64,000 nucleotides of DNA from Paracentrotus lividus (lineage: Eukaryota; Echinodermata; Echinoidea; Camarodonta; Echinidae). The DNA lies in the NCBI GenBank assembly GCA_940671915.1, contig CALNVZ010003434.1, forward strand, positions 11,852,714 to 11,916,713. Direction: 5' to 3'. Positions 46,199 to 57,212 of this stretch are shown here, piece after piece (within the stretch, counting starts at the first letter, position 1; each line of letters opens with the position of its first letter). The translations under genes were made by a program, and so were the position numbers. Below the pieces are notes generated by a model. That model was given only the letters and a program-made list of their open reading frames with translations, did not search any database and was not told where the DNA came from.

Positions 46199-46599
46199 CC
46201 TGAGTATCCAACCCCTAACAAATCACTTGTATATGATTGAATGAATCTGATTTTTTTAAAACCATTTTAACAAAATGTTAAAGTGGAATATTAAAGAAGA
46301 GGCCAATCTTGTTGAATTCAATCGCATTATCAAGTTTAGTACATGAGAAACACAACACCGTTTAGTTGATCCCTTTAGCATATCGCGTTCACGAGTAATT
46401 CTGCTTTGAACATTGTATTATACACTCGGGTTCAATTGGAAGATCCGTGGATATTTTTAAGGGCTATTTGATGACGTCACAAGTGTGAGGAGCAAACCCG
46501 GAAGCATATCTATTACTATCAATAATGCATTGTAGAAAGATAAAACAATCGAGACAGAACAATAAATACCATTAGGAATAAAGAGAAATCAATGAATAA

Positions 46600-47005
46600 G
46601 AAAATAGAAACAACAAATAATTGTTTAGGAAATAGAGAAACAATAAATAACATAAGGAAAAGCAATGAATAACATAAGGAAAGAGAGAAAAACAATGAAT
46701 AACATAAGGAAAGAGAGAAAAACAATGAATAACATAAGGAAAGCGAGAAAAACAATGAATAACATAAGGAAAGGGAGAAAAACAATGAATTACATAAGAA
46801 GGTGAGAAAAACAATGAATAACATAAGGAAAGTGAGAAAAACACTGAATAACATAAGGAAGGAGAGAAAAACAATGAATAACATAAGAAAGAGAAACAAT
46901 GAATAACATAAAGAAAGTGAGAAAACAATGAATAACATAAGGAAAGTGAGAAAAACCATGAATAACAAAAGGAAAGCGAGAAAAACAATGAATAACATAA
47001 GAAAA

Positions 47006-47036
<31 letters not shown>

Positions 47037-47470
47037 AAAGAATGAGTAACATAAGGAAAGTGACAAAGACAATGAATAACATAAGGAAAGATAGAAAAAC
47101 AATGGATAACATAAAGAAATTGAGAAAAAAACCATGAATAACATAAGGAAAGATAGAAAAACAATGGATAACATAAAGAAATTGAGAAAAACAATGAATA
47201 ACATAAGGAAAGTGAGAAAAAAACCATGAATAACATAAGGAAAGTGAGAAAAACAATGAATAAAATAAGGAAAGATAGAAAAACAACGGATAACATAAGG
47301 AAATTGAGAAAAACAATGAATAACATAAGGAAAGAGAGATATACAATAAATAACATAAGGAAAGCAGAAATATCAACACCATGGGTATGGAAGGAGATAC
47401 AATGGATTACATCAGGAAACAATAAATAACATAATGAAAGTGAGGAATACAATGAATGAAATACGGAAAG
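46600..47470. repeat. ~28-bp minisatellite (GAGAAAAACAATGAATAACA type)
   Basis: About 30 imperfect copies of a unit containing AACAATGAATAACATAAGG and AAAGNGAGAAA, broken by a 30-nt A run near 47010. The unit length shifts, so all three minus-strand frames read as hydrophobic Ser/Leu/Cys/Tyr/Phe repeats; not a gene. Confidence 0.88.
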
Positions 47471-47500
47471 GGATAAAAAGTAATGCATTTACATGTATTA

Positions 47501-47734
47501 TGCTACAGTCACACAGACACTTACGTATAGTTACGTCCCGATGCGTCCAAAAATTATTTTCTTTTCTGCGGATCCCCACTGATGCCTACCCGTCATAGTC
47601 AGCAGTGGAAATATTGATAATTTCGTTCATCCAGTAAAACAAAGAAATACATAAGAAATGATAGAATAGAAGATGAAATAATATTTGGACGCAACCGGAC
47701 GTATCTATACGTAAGTGTCTGTGTGACTGTAGCA
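47501..47734. mobile_element. 234-bp MITE, TA-flanked
   Basis: TGCTACAGTCACACAGACAC then TTACGTATAG at the left is exactly inverse to the right end. TA on both sides. Next to the minisatellite. Confidence 0.82.
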
Positions 47735-48336
47735 TAAGACTTGTATACGTAGTGCAGCATTCAAGCTGTGCAACTTTCCCTCACACTTATGACGTCATCA
47801 AGAACCCCTCCAAATTTTACTTGATGTTTAAGATTTCAGGGAGGGGACAGATAATGTCCTCTAACTCCACTTCAGGTCGTCCGTTATTCACGAAATAAAA
47901 AGCAAGTGGTTCTATACACCCCACTGATTTGTTTCATATATAATAATAAGTCTTTACCAGTTCACTTTAAACCATACACGATCAGGGCTGAGAATATCAG
48001 TGGTACTTGAAGACCACAATATAGCAATTGATCATGATTGCAAGTAGAAATGAGGTTCCATTATAACTATCAAAATAACAATAAATTATTAACTAAAACA
48101 TAAGGTTTATAAATCCTAAAATAGATTGTGTGAACTAATTTCTACATAACAACGCCTATTTTCTCTTCCTGTGATAATCTCTCGATGGTTCCTTTTCTCT
48201 GTAGTTTTTTTAATTTCTGTCCAAGTTATACTATGTTAGAGCCTGGCGGGAATGTTATGCATACCCAAACAAAGGAGATGTAACTAACAAGCACTTATGT
48301 TATTCTTTAAACTTCAACATTGGCAATATTTATTTG

Positions 48337-49758
48337 TATGGCCATGCGTTTTGAGGTGGGCCCTTTTCTGTTACATGATATGTTTTCAAAGAAATTGTAT
48401 CGTTTTTATTTAATAGAGTATTATTCTTATATTTGACACCCTATACCCATAAAAGTATACATATTCTGAAAGAGAATTGTGTGAAGAATTCAAAAAATTA
48501 TTCTGAAAAGGGATAGGGTTAAGTCATAAGAAGTTACAGATCAAAATATGTGAAAAAAAGGTGGGGAAAAGTACTTCCAGAAAAATCTTGGCAGAGAAAA
48601 AACTAAGGACCCTACAAGAAAATAACATGCATATTTGAACTCTTCAAAATCAGACCTTTCCAACAATATATAACTTGATAGGGGTTAGTTGTGGTAAAAT
48701 AATTTTGCGAGATCATCTTTCCAGCAAAAATTTCAAATCGGAAGAATTTGGGGAAATATGTGTTATGATGTTTATTTACCCCCAAAATATAACTCAGTCT
48801 TGCCTTACAACCTTTTGAAGTTTCACTAATTACTTGTAAACACTTATTCCTTCAATAAAATATTTACAGTTATTATTGTTGATACAAATGATGTGATATG
48901 GCGTATAGCGAGGGATTCGACTTTTCTTGGTTCAAAGACATGTGAACAGGTATATACATGCGTATCTCTGAGAGTTACACATATGACGTTATACCGTTAA
49001 TAAGCTTAATTAAGTAACTATTAATGAGTGTAAATTTGACCCACTATTTATTCTCATAAATTACAATCCGATCAAACTGTTTCATGTTATGTTCAACGAT
49101 ATTTATAACTCATTTGTCTATCTGAGAAATAGAAATTTACGTTCCCCTCCGTCTGCTGTACAAAAATGGGTACTTGGAGTTAATTAATCGTTAATTACTC
49201 ATAAATAAATTGACCACAGGGGTTTTCTTTACTCTTTTAGATTAATTCCTTTCAAACTAATACCCAATTTACCCATAAAGCATCCATATTTAAAGTTTGA
49301 CACCAATTTTCAATTTAAACTACCATCTTACTCATTTAGATAGACTAATTAATTAGCTTAATTAGCTTAATTAGGTATCCTTAAGTTCAGATTTGATCCA
49401 TTTTTGCTCATAAATGGATGATATTCCAATCAAACTTTTTTATGTTTAGGAAATGTGAAGGTAAAAGCTTGATTTGTTAAAGAATAGAAATTTATGCTCC
49501 TCCTCCTCATGCTCCTCCTCCTCCACCGTGCAAAAATGGCTACTCAGAGTTAATTAAATGCTAATTACTCATAAACTAATTAACCAATTGCATTTCTTTT
49601 ACTTTTAAGTAATTGCCAGATTAATTCCTTTCAACTTAATACCAAGCATACCCAAGTAGCATATGTATTTAGCATTTTATATCATTATTTATTCTGTGCT
49701 TGTCGCGCATATAACGACACCACCTATATGGGGGCCCACTATAAAACGCGTGGCCATA
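48337..49758. mobile_element. 1.4-kb inverted-repeat element with internal tandem units
   Basis: TATGGCCATGCGTTTTGAGG then TGGGCCC at the left; GGGCCCACTATAAAACGCGT then GGCCATA at the right. Inside, two diverged ~400-bp units share GAGTTAATTAA..GCTAATTACTCATAA and AATTCCTTTCAAACTAATACC. No transposase seen. Confidence 0.65.
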
Positions 49759-50500
49759 TATAGATTTAAGTTTACAGATTAATTATAATATACAGACTTC
49801 TATAAAAAGCTTACTATTCATGGTGAAAGGTTAGGTAAAAATTAATCAAGGTTTAATGTATCTTCAGTACAGATCACTGTAATACTACTTTTCCTACATT
49901 TATGCAGTAATGTATGTCACACAATTGATGTTCCAGTCAGTAATTACTTGTACATGTATGCTTTATATAAAGTCTTGTGATAAGATGTGAGTAAAACTAA
50001 TTCATAATCAATCAAAAAAGCCTTCAATTTCTCATATTTCCATTTTTTAGTCAACATGTTCAAGCCACATGGACACCTTCTGAGGTGTAACTTTATGTAA
50101 ACAATCTGCGAACAGCAGTCCATTTCTTCATCTTACATGTCACTCTTATCTCTTTGCATTTGATATTCTTTTGGTTAGTACAGTAATAATCAGAAACTAT
50201 AACTTAAACATGCAAGTATTGGATGCCTGGGATTAATATGGTAAATGTATTCCGTATCATTAATGATAATCAGACCATTCCAATAGTTCTGATGAGATGC
50301 ATACAAAGTTGGGAAAATTTTGCTTTGTTATCACTGGCAAAGTATTATTCAATGTTTCTTTACAGATGTATGTAAAACTAAACGTGGCTAAATATTCTTT
50401 AAAGGTTTTACTGGTGATAAAACAATTCATAGCAGTGGAAGGTTTCACGATGCACCACATATTTTTTCTTGAGGTTACATTGTATGAGTGGTCCTGAAAA

Positions 50501-50835
50501 CAGGGTTCATACACTTTTTTTTCAAAGTTAAATTCCATGACTTTCCATGACCTTTCACAATAAGGAATTCCATGACTTTTCCATGACCTTTCAACAACTT
50601 TGCAAATAATTTTTCACCGAGATGTCTGGCAACCAGAACTTGCCTAGGACACACAACGCTCTGGGATTCTCAATGCTCTCGGCTACATAAATTAAATATT
50701 GACAAATTTTTATATTCCACGACTTTCCATGACTTTTCAATGGAAAAATAGATTTTCCATGACTTTCAAGGCCTGAAACACAAGATAGCAAAATTCCAAA
50801 AATTTCCTGGTTTTCCATGACCCGTATGAACCCTG
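50501..50835. mobile_element. hAT-like non-autonomous element
   Basis: CAGGGTTCATAC at the left and GTATGAACCCTG at the right, with subterminal TTCCATGACTTTCCATGACC repeats (and the TGGAAAA complement implied). The CAGGG start is hAT-like. A clean 8-bp target duplication is not visible. Confidence 0.65.
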
Positions 50836-51011
50836 TGAAAAGGACCTACTCACTCTCAATGTTTCACTGAATATCACTACAAACTTCCACATGTCTATCT
50901 CCATCTTGATTTGACAACAGGTTAATACATCCTGATAATTTCATGGTAGAACTTTGAAATCACTGTGATCTGTCTATATCTGAACTAACCGTTGATGTCT
51001 GTGATTTTTCT

Positions 51012-51137
51012 TCAAGAAGGATGAACATCAGTCTTAGCTGCTGATAGGAGGAGGTTAGTCACATGATCATCCGATTCAGTAGTCTCTTTTACCAGCCCCA
51101 TGGCTGAGGCAAGCAGTATGGCCAGCATGTGCTTGCA
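51012..51137 (-). CDS. ZSWIM7: ZSWIM7 last exon: SWIM CxH and C-terminus
   Basis: Acceptor TTTTGCAG|TGCAAG, phase 0. CKHMLAILLASAMGLVKETT then a 21-residue tail to TGA at 51012-51014. C-K-H-x-L-A is the family signature closing the SWIM zinc site. Confidence 0.85.
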   Translation of the reverse strand, partial: CKHMLAILLASAMGLVKETTESDDHVTNLLLSAAKTDVHPS

Positions 51138-54100
51138 CTGCAAAATAATTAAAGAATTTTCCAGATTTCATTCTCACTTTATAAATAACGTAATCTCTGT
51201 TGCTAAGCAACAGAAATGTATCACTAGCTCAAGAAATATCTACCGTAAAATGTACTATCATCTCACAAAAATCATTGAATTCTTGAGGCAGATGGTAGAT
51301 GTGTAGTACAATGATGCACCTCCAAACCTAATTTAAAAAAAAAAATTTGTTGAGGACGACAGAGCACACAAGCCATCCACAATGATATAACCTTTGACCC
51401 TATTAAAAGACAAACAACTGTATAAACTTTGTGTAACTGTGTATTGATACAATGTAGGTTAGCACAATATCCTTCAAACAGGGTATTGAACCTCTTACCT
51501 TGTGAATGACAATAAATAGCAACCTGTGATCTACTAGACCACAACCCCAATACTTAAAATACAAAACCTAGCTAGCTATAAGATGGTAGAAAAGTGTTCA
51601 GGTTCAAACGTTATGATTACATGAGATCTTTAGTACAAGTCCTCAAAAAATTAAAAATCAGTTCGCTTTTTTCAAAGCTGAAATATCAGAGAAACTGTTA
51701 CAGGACAATTAAAAACCAATGAAGTCTTCACAAAATAATTACTTGAAAATCACCAATGCATATTCTGACAATGCGTATTTGTAGACAAAATTATACCTAA
51801 ATTCGCTTTTACCCATTGCTATTACAAATAACCAGACATGTTCATAATAGTACATAATATATGAACAGGAAAAAAATGTAATAATCAACATAACCCACTA
51901 GCTTTAAGGAATCATTTTCTTTGAGGGGAAAATGGAGTCTAGGAAATCATAATAAAGTGATGAATAGTATTAAAGGAATAATGCATCATAAACTCATGAA
52001 TAAACTGAAAATTTGTCCACAGTGTGACTTTTTATTGTTTCAAATACTTCATTTGTATGAACTTTTTTTTTTCATTCTCCAAACCCATTCTGAGAGGTGT
52101 ATTTGAACTTTAGTTTTTATTAAGAATAAAATATTCTGTGGCAAGAATTGATGTTTACTGAACTTGAAATATCTGAAGTTCATGTCTGAACACTTACCAT
52201 AGGAACTTCCTTCCGTTTGAGAACTGAAAGAGATCAAAGAAATTTAAATTATAATTTGATTTTTTTGAAAATATAAATTATGTAAATCTTTGATACTTTC
52301 TAGTTGGTTCAATGAAAGTGAACTAAAATGACTGACCAGGTAGAGACAGATATTTTTATGAAGCAGGATTAAAAAATTTCTTTATATTCCTTACTCAATA
52401 TAACTATGATGATGAATTTGTATGCTCCATTCATAAACTTATTCATGAAAAAGATATGTATTATGTTTTACATTGTTTTACTGTGAGTCAAATCTAGATC
52501 TCTGGCACTGATTCTCAGTGCAATAAATACATTCAATTTCAACTATTTTAAAAATATTTGAAGATCAATTGTTTATGTCATCTGACTACCAAGGAAGCAG
52601 TGTAAGTATGCAACCAGAGGGCCTACAGCTATAAGTCCTATCCAAGGGTTTTTGTACTTTAGGGGGATAACTGTGTCACCAAAGGGCATTAGCGATTACC
52701 GGGGATCACCATGTTACAAACCCACAACTCTACAGACTGAGCTATCACACCTTCTTCTTCTCCCAATAATTCAAATTATTATAGAAACTAAAAGGAATTA
52801 CCTGCAAATGAGAAGAATAAGCAAGGACAATATCCAGCACTTGGTAGGCACAAATAAGGGCTTCCAGAGCTACCTACAACCTGCAAAGGTTATGAAATTC
52901 AATTCAATTCAATTCAGTCTTTATTTGAATTCATATTTAAATACAAACAAGCATTATCATACATATACAAGCATTACAAAATAAGTTACAAGGTATAACA
53001 AATGACAAATTCACATAAAATATTAAAGGAAATAAAAAATTACCATAATTAAAAGCCATGTAAGGCTTGACAGATTGATGGACCGAAAGTAAATGACTAT
53101 AATAATTGATTCAGTGACAGGGAAACAAAGTATCTAACAAGAAAATAATGACATCATGGGTAGCGATTTTATTAAATAGACCAGCTTCGCGGCATTAAAA
53201 TGGAGTATAATGCCCCCGCGAAACGCCAGTATATATACAAACGATCTATTCGACAGGCGAATGAACGATTCGTATCCAAGCACCCCGCCCATAGGGACAA
53301 ATCTCCAAATCTGATAAAAAGATAACAAGTATAATATGTTTAAATAAAAGTAACATTTCATACATGATGGAGGCAGTGAAAAAATTAATGTTAAGTTTGT
53401 GAAAGTTTATGATACCTGATAAGGTATTCGCACTGATGGTCTATAGATCAGGTCTAAGGCTAAGATTATATTTCAACTGACCAAAATATGGAATCATTGT
53501 GTACCCGATAGACTATCACACTGATGGTCTATCAGGCCTAAATCTAAGATTTCTTGAACTGATCGAAGTCTGGAATCATTGTCTACCTGATCAACTATTC
53601 ACGATGATGGTCTATCAGGTCTAAAGCTAAGATTATCTTTCAACTGACCAAATTATTGAATCATGTCTACCTGATCATATCTACCGTACAGCACGTCTAA
53701 ATATTCACTCTAATGGTCTATCAGGTCTAGGGCTAGATCTGACCCAAGTAATGAAATCATTGTCTAACCTGATAGACTATTCTTCCTGCTGGTTCACTCT
53801 TGATGCGAGTCACACTCTAATGGTCTATCAGGTCTAGGGCTAGATCTGACCCAAGTATGAAATCATTGTCTAACCTGATAGACTATTCTCCTGCTGGTTC
53901 ACTCTTGATGCGAGTCACACTTGATGGTCTATCAGGTCTAAGGCTTGCAGGAGAGGTGGACCAAACATAAATGGAGCCTGTCATAAAAAGGAAAGATAGG
54001 CATGACAAAGGATGTAGTGCATTATAATGGTTTAATTCTTTAATAATCAATATCAATAAAATAAAAACAATGGCCCCATGAATAATTTGTGCTTTTATAT

Positions 54101-57100
54101 TTGTGAAAGACATATATTAGATATGATTATTGAAAATGTCAATAAATGGTTTTACCAAAATAATTTCCTATTTATTAATGTTTTCATGTGCTTCTTTTCA
54201 TAGTTTAAACAATTCGATTATAATAAATTCAATTCAATTTACATTTTGAGACAATTTTATAAAAAAAGTCTACAGACAACAAAGGAATTCAATTTCACTA
54301 CTTAAAAACAAATACAAATACTGTATATTGGCCATTGCAAATTCTTCAAAAGTATGATTTTGTTTACAAAATTATTAAAGAGGGTCTCCTTTTAATGTTA
54401 TGAAGATACTTTGGATACATTTATTTTGAGAAATAATGAAAATACTTACCAGAGAGTACATCATCTGTCACTGAAAGCAAAGAGAGAGATACAACAAAAT
54501 TATCAAAAATCTGAATACTTGTATTTAAACATAAATTATTCCCGCAAGGTTGTACTTTGGTCCATCTTTTATCTATATTTTGCTCAAATTATTTTACCAT
54601 GTCTTCTGAATTGTGAGGCACATAACTTCAGTCTTAAAATAATGGCATCTCAAGAGTCTATTTATTGGCAGACATATGTATTCATGGAGTGACCCCCCCC
54701 CCCACACACACACACACAATGAATACCCATGCCAGTATAACCTTCCATTTTAGTGTTTTGCCTCATGACATTCCAAACTGTCTATTCATGATCAAGTTAT
54801 GTGTTCATTATCTCAACCTGTACTTGAATCGTTTGATGTATCATCATGTTGTCCTGGCACAAAACGTAACCCTAATCCTGAGACATATGTGATACGTCTT
54901 GTCGAAATGAGAGAGAGAAGTCGCAGATCAAAGATCCGAGTAAATCGACAAACTAATAAAAAAGTCAAAATTTGAGGAAATTTTTTTTTTTATTTTCTGG
55001 TTCTACAATGCTTCATCTTTGCTCTGTTCAAAAAATTAGTGAAAATGATAACGGGAAAGTGGTAAAAAAGCAGTTTTTCGGCGAGTGTTTTTTTCGGTCA
55101 TATTTTTTTTTTCCAGACATACAAGCGCACGTCCACGCTCATTTCCCTCTCCTGTTTAGCTCCGCCCTTAGCAACGCATGGCTTGTTTATCGGACGTTCA
55201 CGGTCATGTGATGTGTGATTTCAACTGGCTTTTTGTTTCGTTTTGTGAGCGAATAGCGAACTAAACTCTCTTTAGCTGCACTCAGAAATTTTTGCGTGCG
55301 ATGCCACAACCTGCTATGAATAAAGCTGTTTCATCCGGGATGAGCGGAGCACGCAAACGAATGTCAAATCTAACAATCGGTGGGGAAGGGGGGGGGGGGG
55401 TTATGTGGGGAAAGCTACTTATTGCTTGACTTAGCTATCTGGATCCAAATGAATGTTATTTCAGCATTTTATTTAAGGGCCGCGATATCTGTTGTCCTGA
55501 TGGGAAATTAAAAACCTCCCTATTAACAAATTTGGTTCCATCAGGGAAACATAGAGCATACAAAGAGGTGACGTGATAATACTTCTGATACAAGTATTTA
55601 GGTTAAAGTCTTCTGCAGTTTATTTTACAAAGTAACGTGTTTAAGAAAGTAGCGTTTTACTAAACACGACGAAACAAAATACGATTTACTCTTAAAATTT
55701 CATTTCTAAAATTATTAATATCTTTTTATTACTGGTAACAGGTTTGATCATAAAAAGACGAGATCGAGCAAATCATTTACGTTTTTATTTTCATTGTCTT
55801 AAGCTAACTAGCCACTCATAAAACGTGATCAAGAGAAATTCTAAATACATTCGTGAGCGCAAATATTCTTAAAACATTTTGGAGGCTTATCTCTATCATA
55901 TACTTATTCAAAGAATATAAAAAAATGCATAACCCCTGTACAAGAATAATTTAGTCTAGACATTATTATGTTCGAATTTCACAGAGTTCAGATCAAAATG
56001 ACTCGCTTTATAATGAGTAAGAGTATATACGCGATTGCATTCAAGAACGCACGCAACACGGAATAAAACCCCAAAAGGTTTTAAAATAGTTTTGTTTCTA
56101 ACTAATTTAGCGCCAGGATTGGTAACGTCTTTTCTTAAAAGAGCGGACTTTTTCTTAAACAATTAGAAAGAACATGACGTTTTTATTTTATTTGACGAAG
56201 ATATAAACAACTAATCCCAAATTAGTTTTCTTTTTTGAGAAGATGAAGTTATTTAGACAACATCGCTTGCTGCGTTTGCCTCGATCATGCGTGACGGACG
56301 AGTATTGTTCTCTGTATACCTGAATGCAGCTCCTCATTGGTCAATTCGTTTCATCCTTTGTTAACAAGTGGTTGCTAGGGCATTTCGGTGAGTAGAGCGG
56401 TGAAAATTGGTCTTATTTTTCTGGCTCGGAGTCAAACGGAAGTCAAACTTCGCAGACATTTTTCTCTTGATTTTGGATTTCCAAGCGCACAATTCTCCTC
56501 GCGTTCAGAGGCTAATATCTCCAATTTCTATTTACTTTCTACAGTCGGGTATATATCAAATTCACACATGAATCAGAGATCAATAATATCAAATAAAATG
56601 GATTTCAAAAATCGCGATTAGTCTCTCCGTTCGACGTGACGCATCACATATGGTCAGGTTTTCAGGGAGTCAATGAATGGAAAGACCCATAAACAACCCT
56701 AGTTTATATCCCCCCCTCAGGCGATCAACCATTCGTGTTCCCGATTTCTCCAGAAAGGGGTATATTTTAGGGGCCCCGTGAAATCATTGAAATAGAGGTC
56801 TTTCAGCATTATTCCCCTGACCTATTCTTTAATTGGGGGTTAGTTTTCAATTCTTTGAAGACAAATCCTGAAATAAGGTCTTGAATGTGGTCCAAAAACC
56901 TGGGAAAAGGGGGTAATTTTCTTGGCTACTCCTCCAAAAGCCTGTAATAGGGGGTAATTTTGGTGCAAACTTCCCTCAAGTTCAAGTTCCAAATGCCTGT
57001 AATAGGGTGTAATTTTGACATGGCTTCCCCGACTGATAGGGGTATATCTACAAATCCGGAATGAGCATACGTGTATGGTTGACCCCCTCAGTCGGGGGGA

Positions 57101-57212
57101 GGGGGCAGTGTTTATACTCACATGTTCCTTGTTCTTCAAAGGCAGTCTTGGCATGTTGCAATAATTCAAAATGAACCAGTTCACTTAAACCAGATGCATC
57201 TAAAGGGTCCAT
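51012..57212 (-). CDS. ZSWIM7: ZSWIM7 (SWS1) homologue, six exons, exon 3 damaged
   Basis: Exons 57122-57212, 54450-54470, 53875-53977, 52802-52880, 52199-52224 and 51012-51137 give, in order, the N-terminal helix (LSELVHFELLQHAKTAFEEQ), TDDVLS, a strand region with A-L-D-L-I-D, VVGSSG..YCPC, VLKRKEVPM and CKHMLAILLASAMG. This follows vertebrate ZSWIM7, whose SWIM zinc motif is C-x-C..C-x-H. ZSWIM7 pairs with SWSAP1 in the Shu-type complex that promotes RAD51 filament assembly in homologous recombination, in the nucleus. Phases agree from exon 4 to the stop. Exon 3 has small indels, and its 3' half forms a minisatellite. Here the CxC is YCPC and the last pair is CKH. Confidence 0.8.
51484..51546 (-). 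repeat. tRNA-like SINE relic
   Basis: Minus strand GTGGTCTAGTAGATCAC and AGGTAAGAGGTTCAATACC resemble A-box and B-box regions of tRNA-derived SINEs. Intronic; degenerate. Confidence 0.35.
52199..52224 (-). CDS. ZSWIM7: ZSWIM7 exon 5, 26-nt micro-exon
   Basis: Acceptor CTTTCAG|TTCTC, donor TATG|GTAAGT. Phase 1 in, 0 out, giving VLKRKEVPM between F-S-F-A and C-K-H, where vertebrate proteins have V-L-R-K-S-D-S-I-L. Confidence 0.8.
52655..52755 (-). repeat. tRNA-like SINE relic
   Basis: Minus strand GTGATAGCTCAGTCTGTAGA then GTTGTGGGTTTGTAACATGG and ATCCCCGGTAATCGC. D-arm and A box are clear, the T-arm is degenerate. In intron 4 of ZSWIM7. Confidence 0.4.
52802..52880 (-). CDS. ZSWIM7: ZSWIM7 exon 4: SWIM CxC
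   Basis: Acceptor CTTTGCAG|GTTGTA, donor GCAG|GTAATT, phase 0 in, 1 out. Reads VVGSSGSPYLCLPSAGYCPC then LFFSFA, matching V-L-G-S-S..Y-T-C..Y-C-S-C-P-A-F-A-F-S of the family. The Pro after the second SWIM Cys is Leu here. Confidence 0.82.
53414..53945. repeat. Minisatellite built from ZSWIM7 exon 3 and its donor (6 units)
   Basis: GGTCTATCAGGTCT (inverse of AGACCTGATAGACC, the A-L-D-L-I-D codons) starts units near 53438 (split), 53526, 53609, 53715, 53822 and 53926, spacing 83-107 bp. Most units keep TATCAG|GT-like donor sequence. The unit at about 53715-53830 encodes SVTRIKSEPAGRIVYQ in one frame up to the donor, preceded by a TAG where Gln is expected. Confidence 0.8.
53875..53977 (-). CDS. 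ZSWIM7: ZSWIM7 exon 3 (frame disrupted)
   Basis: Acceptor TTATGACAG|GCTCC; donor CTATCAG|GTTAGA. One frame gives SIYVW.., another QALDLIDH, then SVTRIKSEPAG again, and a third VYQ at the donor. These pieces line up with F-G-S-S..A-L-D-L-V-D-R..S-x-T..S-P-x-G..V-Y-Q of the family. At least three small indels are needed. The length is 1 modulo 3 where 2 is expected. Confidence 0.6.
54450..54470 (-). CDS. ZSWIM7: ZSWIM7 exon 2, 21-nt micro-exon
   Basis: Acceptor CTTTCAG|TGACAG, donor CTCTG|GTAAGT. Completes LTDDVLS, matching the PDEYLLS position of vertebrate ZSWIM7. Phase 1 to 1. Confidence 0.65.
56710..57107. mobile_element. C/G-ended element with repeated AATAGGGGGTAATTTT units
   Basis: CCCCCCTCAGGCGATCAACCAT at the left and ATGGTTGACCCCCTCAGTCGGG at the right are partly inverse. 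Inside, CCTGTAATAGGG-GTAATTTT occurs twice with a third variant (CCTGGGAAAAGGGGGTAATT). Layout resembles the 1884-2306 element. Ends 15 nt from ZSWIM7 exon 1. Confidence 0.5.
57122..57212 (-). CDS. ZSWIM7: ZSWIM7 exon 1 (first coding exon)
   Basis: ATG-GAC-CCT start, MDPLDASGLSELVHFELLQH then AKTAFEEQGT; donor ACAT|GTGAGT, phase 1. A likely acceptor (AAGAACAG) sits 2 nt before the ATG, implying an upstream untranslated exon. Confidence 0.75.

Larger units (their letters stand above)
43989..51011. other. Intergenic region upstream of the CUB-ZP gene
   Basis: No exon supported. It holds a weak TATA-like TATAAG on the minus strand near 44100, a CT microsatellite, a 28-bp minisatellite, and inverted-repeat elements at 47501, 48337 and 50501. 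Plain AT-rich DNA elsewhere. Confidence 0.55.

Noticed and set aside
45969-46244. Ser/Leu repeat frame
   Set aside because: CT microsatellite.
46519-47382. 287-codon minus-strand frame, hydrophobic repeats
   Set aside because: It is a direct translation of the 28-bp minisatellite; other frames are open as well and no splice or start context supports it.
51484-51546. A 25-nt micro-exon with AG and GT borders in ZSWIM7
   Set aside because: It breaks the phase to the C-K-H exon and looks like a tRNA-derived relic; the 26-nt exon at 52199 already completes the frame.
52199-52224. Alternative reading of the 26-nt exon as SQTEGSSYG placed before the SWIM exon
   Set aside because: The order is wrong once the exon at 52802-52880 is recognised; reading VLKRKEVPM fits both neighbours in phase.
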